A stretch of DNA of 56,511 nucleotides, taken from positions 1 to 56,511 of the forward strand of contig JAOXYB010016964.1 in the NCBI GenBank assembly GCA_028565635.1. The letters run 5' to 3'. Under the pieces are notes generated by a model that was not told the origin of the DNA, searched no databases, and saw nothing but the letters and a program-made list of their open reading frames with translations. The translations under genes were made by a program, and so were the position numbers. This DNA is from Phoronis ovalis (Eukaryota > Phoronida > Phoronidae). Positions 55,801-56,511 of this stretch are shown here, piece after piece (position 1 is the first letter of the stretch; each line of letters opens with the position of its first letter).

Positions 55801-56145
55801 GAGTTTTTTGTCCTATGGAACACTACTTTTGGTTTGCGATCTCATACAAGTTTTATTGTAATTCAAATTTATTTAGACATGTATGTAATTCAAAGTGTAG
55901 GTCTGTAATTTTCAGTTTATAGCTATCTGCATGATTATTGTTTTTGAACTTTATGGAACGTCATAAGGAAATAGAATAATGCACAACCTGACAACAGTGT
56001 TACTTATCAATTGCAATAGCTCACTACTTTAGGATGTTAAAACATGTTGATACTTTGTGAAACTTTTATGATTTAAAATTTGCTTCCATTTCAGCAACTG
56101 ATATTGGACATGACTGATGCCATGAGGCTTCGGCTTGGAAAGTGA
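3867..56145 (+). CDS. VPS13A/C: VPS13A/C-type bridge lipid-transfer protein, complete, 78 coding exons
   Basis: VPS13 proteins are rod-shaped lipid conduits at membrane contact sites. They carry phospholipid along a hydrophobic groove from the ER to mitochondria, lipid droplets, endosomes or plasma membrane. I joined 78 exons (9,942 nt, 3,313 aa); every junction is GT-AG and the frame is open throughout. Exon positions are listed in the nine segment entries that follow. The start is ATG 3867, giving the family N-terminus [20 protein letters not shown]; the stop is TGA 56143-56145. The length is close to human VPS13A (about 3,170) and below VPS13C (about 3,750), and I see no VPS13C-type internal duplication. 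It also lacks the UBA domain of VPS13D, and VPS13B is much more distant. It is therefore best called a VPS13A/C pro-orthologue. Coding sequence is about 19 percent of the span. Human VPS13A loss causes chorea-acanthocytosis, and VPS13C loss causes early-onset Parkinson disease. Confidence 0.97.
4398..4808 (-). mobile_element. MITE-like element, family B, copy 2 (inverted relative to copy 1)
   Basis: The element starts with a G-rich end running into ggtactcaag and ends ccttgagtactccccggg. Read in reverse complement it repeats the order of copy 1 at 2861-3257: ttttttgacta, ggggatgtgc, gcggaacccaatccaaaat, agctt-tg, then caatccaaa words. It lies in VPS13 intron 1. With copy 1 it forms a long inverted pair around exon 1. 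Confidence 0.85.
4809..6568 (+). other. Rest of VPS13 intron 1, no gene seen
   Basis: This AT-rich sequence precedes exon 2. Short minus-strand frames at 5001-5292 and a plus-strand frame at 5873-6085 have no recognisable domain and intron-like composition. I see no RNA gene. Confidence 0.6.
11258..19301 (+). CDS. VPS13A/C: VPS13 segment 2: proximal groove repeats, exons 10-21, residues 391-829
   Basis: Exons: 11258-11320, 11798-11900, 12432-12600, 13738-13815, 14177-14378, 14701-14759, 15169-15321, 15884-15965, 16761-16826, 17747-17834, 18451-18565, 19163-19301. This part forms repeating beta-groove units of the lipid channel. Landmarks are a Gly/Lys-rich loop in exon 11, [16 protein letters not shown] (452-467), [70 protein letters not shown], and [11 protein letters not shown]. 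Exon 18 (66 nt, phase 0 to 0, residues 694-715) adds a polar insert that I do not recall in human VPS13A, and it may be a cassette exon. Confidence 0.95.
12878..13273. mobile_element. MITE-like element, family D, copy 1 (intron 12)
   Basis: Terminal inverted repeats of about 30 bp: the left end is tcatgtgacctgtacagttg and the right end in reverse complement is tcatgtgacctgcatggttg, both followed by a tttggg or attgggg word. The AT-rich interior has no frame. The interior words cttaaatttttaaaattt and ttgttcaaa recur in the element at 39058-39460. Confidence 0.8.
19657..20163 (+). CDS. VPS13A/C: VPS13 segment 3: acidic linker with split FFAT-like motif, exons 22-23, residues 830-899
   Basis: Exons: 19657-19764 and 20062-20163. 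The joined sequence reads STDSEDDFQ then DAEDS. Against the FFAT consensus E-F-F-D-A-x-E, the core is D863-F864-Q865-D866-A867-E868-D869, preceded by an acidic/serine tract. It occupies the same place as the known FFAT of human VPS13A and the EYFDAED core of VPS13C, which bind VAP proteins on the ER. The exon 22 donor is a weak gttatt. Splicing there is required to assemble the motif, because reading on through the intron gives a different tail and a stop at 19834. Position and pattern are convincing; VAP binding itself is inference, since Q replaces the third-position aromatic residue. Confidence 0.85.
20631..20716 (-). mobile_element. Solo arm of the foldback family (intron 23)
   Basis: About 85 bp matches the right arm of the 2008-2520 element: ctttcactgta-ttggc, aaggttccatgac, aagagct-agtgcagaacgt and aaccaggact. 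No opposite arm is found nearby, so it is a truncated copy or an isolated end. Confidence 0.75.
20805..28723 (+). CDS. VPS13A/C: VPS13 segment 4: central groove repeats, exons 24-36, residues 900-1544
   Basis: Exons: 20805-20961, 21302-21340, 22226-22314, 22653-22893, 23169-23285, 23621-23724, 23989-24159, 24568-24875, 25240-25399, 25969-26116, 26385-26506, 26980-27149, 28617-28723. These encode middle beta-groove units. Markers shared with VPS13A/C are [38 protein letters not shown], a helical segment [54 protein letters not shown] and [15 protein letters not shown]. In VPS13C this module occurs twice in tandem; here it occurs once. Exon 27 ends in a Lys-rich loop. Exon 25 is only 39 nt (phase 1 to 1), but its sequence continues the family alignment. 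Confidence 0.95.
27726..28323. mobile_element. MITE, Tc1/mariner-like ends (intron 35)
   Basis: The left end after TA (27726-27727) is CAGGGTGACACGAAATAAAC. The right end in reverse complement is CAGGGTGACACAAAATAAAA, followed by TA (28322-28323). So there are ~18 bp inverted repeats with a TA duplication, as for Tc1/mariner elements. The 598 bp contain no transposase frame. A partial extra end (acaggatgacaagaaata, 27703-27720) sits just outside the left boundary. Confidence 0.85.
29240..34875 (+). CDS. VPS13A/C: VPS13 segment 5: distal groove repeats, exons 37-45, residues 1544-1913
   Basis: Exons: 29240-29368, 29650-29771, 30761-30883, 31257-31409, 32072-32162, 33270-33343, 33766-33885, 34111-34236, 34705-34875. 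This is the last part of the lipid groove before the adaptor-binding domain. It shows the family blocks [84 protein letters not shown], and [20 protein letters not shown]. Exon 42 is short and acidic ([17 protein letters not shown]), and its preceding intron holds a candidate 24 nt in-frame microexon (32520-32543). Confidence 0.94.
29786..30671 (+). repeat. ~360 bp duplication within intron 38
   Basis: Copy one (about 29786-30150) and copy two (about 30313-30671) share tttgggctgaattaatcat, a gaaataa word, aa-gtgtcttattcac, gttctc-ggtatg-tctgatg, gtgttactacta, gaaaaatatgtgtt and tctatgtata, all in the same order. They are separated by about 160 bp of AT-rich sequence. The copies are diverged, so this is an old duplication. 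Confidence 0.85.
31450..31730. repeat. Low-complexity repeat with internal ~55 bp duplication (intron 40)
   Basis: A-rich stretches alternate with the related blocks ccgactgactcggtttttaa / gggcttttgctcgttaa (about 31601-31637) and ccgaccaaccgactcagtta / gggctttcacccgttaa (about 31668-31706). Its composition differs from the flanking intron. It is probably a dispersed repeat fragment with no coding content. Confidence 0.6.
32520..32543 (+). CDS. VPS13A/C: Candidate 24 nt VPS13 microexon in intron 41
   Basis: It is bounded by an acceptor (gtggtactatag) and a donor (gttagt), phase 1 to 1, so it fits exactly between exons 41 and 42. It would add eight residues (GSDDNQNP) before the acidic exon 42. 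The sequence is acidic/polar like its neighbour. It is not needed for the family alignment, so I left it out of the 78-exon model. Confidence 0.4.
33431..33556 (+). repeat. Minisatellite, 42 bp unit x 3 (intron 42)
   Basis: Three consecutive units start at 33431, 33473 and 33515. Each begins aatcagcagcgcatcaaac and contains tatatgagatagcattcaa. Only the penultimate base of the unit differs (c or t), so the array is young or homogenised. It starts 88 bases after the exon 42 donor. A plus-strand frame of 79 codons runs through it because the unit length is a multiple of three. Confidence 0.95.
35232..35356. mobile_element. Short inverted-repeat element (intron 45)
   Basis: The left end atacctgtcaagt and the reverse complement of the right end atagctgccaagt match at 11 of 13 positions over a 125 bp element. 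The interior has ggggggagat-like and gggagtctcagtttcgc words, more GC-rich than the intron around it. The rest of this 1.9 kb intron (34876-36763) shows nothing I can name. Confidence 0.55.
36764..47548 (+). CDS. VPS13A/C: VPS13 segment 6: VPS13 adaptor-binding (VAB) domain, exons 46-61, residues 1914-2609
   Basis: Exons: 36764-36886, 37169-37333, 37475-37636, 38543-38700, 39756-39864, 40255-40473, 40977-41096, 41526-41627, 43109-43204, 43369-43473, 43987-44073, 44369-44431, 44908-45039, 45661-45791, 46538-46723, 47419-47548. The VAB domain is a six-repeat beta structure that binds organelle adaptors. All six repeats and their conserved Asn can be seen: N1939 (YVMRNESG), N2066 (IHNHF), N2185 (VVFHNQLP), N2290 (YWMINKTG), N2392 (YYMIINQSK) and N2493 (VRLVNHTE). 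Mutations of the equivalent Asn damage human VPS13 paralogues. Exon 47 adds a Lys-rich loop. Exon 60 inserts 62 residues inside repeat six and is described separately. Confidence 0.94.
39058..39460. mobile_element. MITE-like element, family D, copy 2 (intron 49)
   Basis: The left end catgatctgttatttaagc leads to cattttgggaaaaaatg. The reverse complement of the right end reads atgatctgatacaagccatt then ttgggaaaaaatg. The interior shares ctcaaatttttaaaatttta, ttgttcaaag and tttttgac words with the element at 12878-13273. It has no coding frame. Confidence 0.75.
40608..40677. repeat. 70 bp near-perfect palindrome (intron 51)
   Basis: Arms of 27 bases (gtaagttaagaaaaacatta then gtaaaat, at 40608-40634, and its exact reverse complement at 40651-40677) enclose a 14-base palindrome actattataatagt. 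Only one G-G pair breaks the symmetry. It would form a 35-pair hairpin or cruciform. It is probably the remnant of a palindromic element. Confidence 0.9.
42146..42184 (+). CDS. VPS13A/C: Candidate 39 nt VPS13 cassette exon in intron 53
   Basis: It has an acceptor (atttataccag) and a donor (gtttga), phase 0 to 0, matching exons 53 and 54. It would insert 13 polar residues ([13 protein letters not shown]) between LDYK and GSDSDS of VAB repeat four, a place where loop length varies in the family. The donor is weak, although exon 57 in the same gene uses the same gtttga. It is left out of the 78-exon model. Confidence 0.4.
42391..42470. repeat. 80 bp imperfect hairpin (intron 53)
   Basis: The left end aggtggcgttaccgaacaca and the reverse complement of the right end aggtggcaccagtgaacaca match at 15 of 20 positions. 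A similar aggtggc-a-ctggtcacaaa word occurs at about 18677-18698 in intron 20. It may be a very short MITE. Confidence 0.5.
46281..46422. mobile_element. 142 bp inverted-repeat element (intron 59)
   Basis: The left end cagtagactatttgc and the reverse complement of the right end caatagactatttgc match at 14 of 15 positions. The interior is more GC-rich than the rest of the intron and lies in an open frame of 72 codons, but it has no recognisable protein and no splice sites that fit the VPS13 frame. Confidence 0.5.
46538..46723 (+). CDS. VPS13A/C: VPS13 exon 60: basic-then-acidic insert in VAB repeat six, possible cassette exon
   Basis: This exon has 186 nt, phase 2 to 2, so skipping it keeps the frame. 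It starts with a Lys/Arg cluster ([12 protein letters not shown]), continues as a polar stretch, and ends in an acidic segment ([13 protein letters not shown]). It lies between the Asn-bearing strand of VAB repeat six and the block [12 protein letters not shown], which are adjacent in human VPS13A and C. The acceptor (gtgcattcag) is good; the donor (gtgtgt) is weaker. Low-complexity charge suggests a disordered loop. Whether it is always spliced in cannot be seen from DNA. Confidence 0.8.
47713..51966 (+). CDS. VPS13A/C: VPS13 segment 7: post-VAB region, exons 62-69, residues 2610-2955
   Basis: Exons: 47713-47835, 48129-48241, 48716-48872, 49409-49543, 50171-50252, 50544-50719, 51286-51411, 51842-51966. 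This stretch links the adaptor domain to the C-terminal membrane-binding region and contains the terminal groove repeats. It shows the family words [98 protein letters not shown] and [21 protein letters not shown] run of basic residues ([10 protein letters not shown]) lies in exon 65. Exons 67 and 68 contain a short acidic linker (DDDE). Confidence 0.95.
51980..52045. repeat. Two adjacent palindromes just after the exon 69 donor
   Basis: The first, 51980-52010, is a perfect 15-base inverted repeat around a single t (attaatatgttactg and its complement). The second, 52011-52045, has atactataca paired with tgtatagtat and a further tgtaa/ttaca inside. They begin 13 bases past the last base of exon 69. 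Confidence 0.85.
52613..54182 (+). CDS. VPS13A/C: VPS13 segment 8: ATG2_C-like helical region, exons 70-73, residues 2955-3158
   Basis: Exons: 52613-52694, 52963-53076, 53434-53758, 54095-54182. This is the most conserved part of the protein. Markers are [38 protein letters not shown], a Gly/Ala-rich amphipathic run ([20 protein letters not shown]), [39 protein letters not shown] and [16 protein letters not shown]. In human VPS13A and C the homologous amphipathic helices attach the protein to lipid droplets and other membranes. Exon 72 (325 nt) is the longest exon of the gene. Confidence 0.97.
54432..56145 (+). CDS. VPS13A/C: VPS13 segment 9: C-terminal PH-like domain, exons 74-78, residues 3158-3313
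   Basis: Exons: 54432-54546, 54809-54900, 55137-55260, 55514-55600, 56095-56145. The segment starts with the linker [22 protein letters not shown]-like fold follows ([46 protein letters not shown]), and a final helix ends RLRLGK before TGA. In human VPS13A this domain binds the scramblase XK, and in yeast Vps13 it binds the mitochondrial adaptor Mcp1. The partner in this animal cannot be told from the sequence. The final exon is only 51 nt including the stop. Confidence 0.95.
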
Positions 56146-56511
56146 AAGTACAGTTTCTAATTATCAATGTAGGATTTGTTGTCAATAAGGACATTGTTGT
56201 AACAATTAATAGAGCTTTTTAAATTATTTTGCTCATTATTACAAATACTTTGAATTTTAGAGCCGTGTAAGAAGGCCATTTGTAATGTGGCATTACGCCA
56301 GTTATAGTCACTAATTCTGTCAATAGGCAATCACTTGCAAAGCTTCTATTAGTACGTAAACTGACTATTACCGTGACATATCCTCTTACATGCATCTTAA
56401 AAAAAAATACAGAAAAGATGCTACTTCGGTCTGTCTTGCTATCATCATGTGATGCAATATGGGTAAAAGAAGCAACCATGACATGTGTTTCATGCCATGC
56501 ATATATATATA
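56146..56511 (+). other. Presumed VPS13 3' UTR and flank
   Basis: 366 bases follow the stop codon. No AATAAA or ATTAAA is present, so the cleavage site lies beyond the window or uses a variant signal. A minus-strand frame at 56219-56479 has no recognisable domain. The window ends in a short ta repeat. Confidence 0.5.

Noticed and set aside
3867-56145. Identity as VPS13B or VPS13D
   Set aside because: No UBA region as in VPS13D; the N-terminus, FFAT position, VAB spacing and ATG2_C-like words follow VPS13A/C closely.
1-56511. A new multi-gene defence, metabolic or mobile system
   Set aside because: The window is one large housekeeping gene, a partial F-box gene and non-coding repeats; nothing suggests such a system.

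Overview
The window is animal nuclear DNA, not bacterial. It is AT-rich, the coding sequence is cut into short exons by canonical GT-AG introns (141 bp to 2.6 kb), and the introns hold small non-coding inverted-repeat transposons. The proteins resemble bilaterian ones, and the words acatgta/tacatgta recur in the introns as they do in many molluscan genomes. My best guess is a marine invertebrate, perhaps a lophotrochozoan such as a mollusc. The phylum is inference only.

Left edge (1-1333): a G-rich simple repeat and a diverged direct repeat, then two exons on the minus strand of an F-box gene of the FBXO28 type. Its 3' part lies beyond position 1. From 1334 to 3866 a 2.5 kb gap separates this gene from a plus-strand gene in head-to-head arrangement. 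The gap holds a ~100 bp direct repeat, a 513 bp foldback element and a ~400 bp element with terminal inverted repeats.

Positions 3867-56145 are one gene on the plus strand: a complete VPS13 bridge-type lipid-transfer protein of the VPS13A/VPS13C clade. I reconstructed 78 coding exons by hand. They join in one frame with GT-AG at every junction, giving 9,942 nt including the stop, or 3,313 residues. In order the protein has an N-terminal chorein segment, a long repeating beta-groove region, a FFAT-like ER-anchor motif split between exons 22 and 23, six VPS13-adaptor-binding (VAB) repeats each with its Asn, an ATG2_C-like region, and a PH-like domain that ends at the stop. It lacks the internal duplication of vertebrate VPS13C, so it looks like the undivided ancestor-type VPS13A/C gene. 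Four in-frame short segments (two confident exons, two candidate microexons) could be alternatively spliced.

The introns carry several families of miniature inverted-repeat elements (some present twice), a three-copy 42 bp minisatellite, a ~360 bp intronic duplication and long near-perfect palindromes. The last 366 bases are probably the 3' UTR; no AATAAA is seen there.

I see no operon, CRISPR array, phage, toxin, viral gene or transposase gene, and no new multi-gene system. The points most worth checking are the possible splice variants, the FFAT motif interrupted by an intron, and the paired elements around exon 1.
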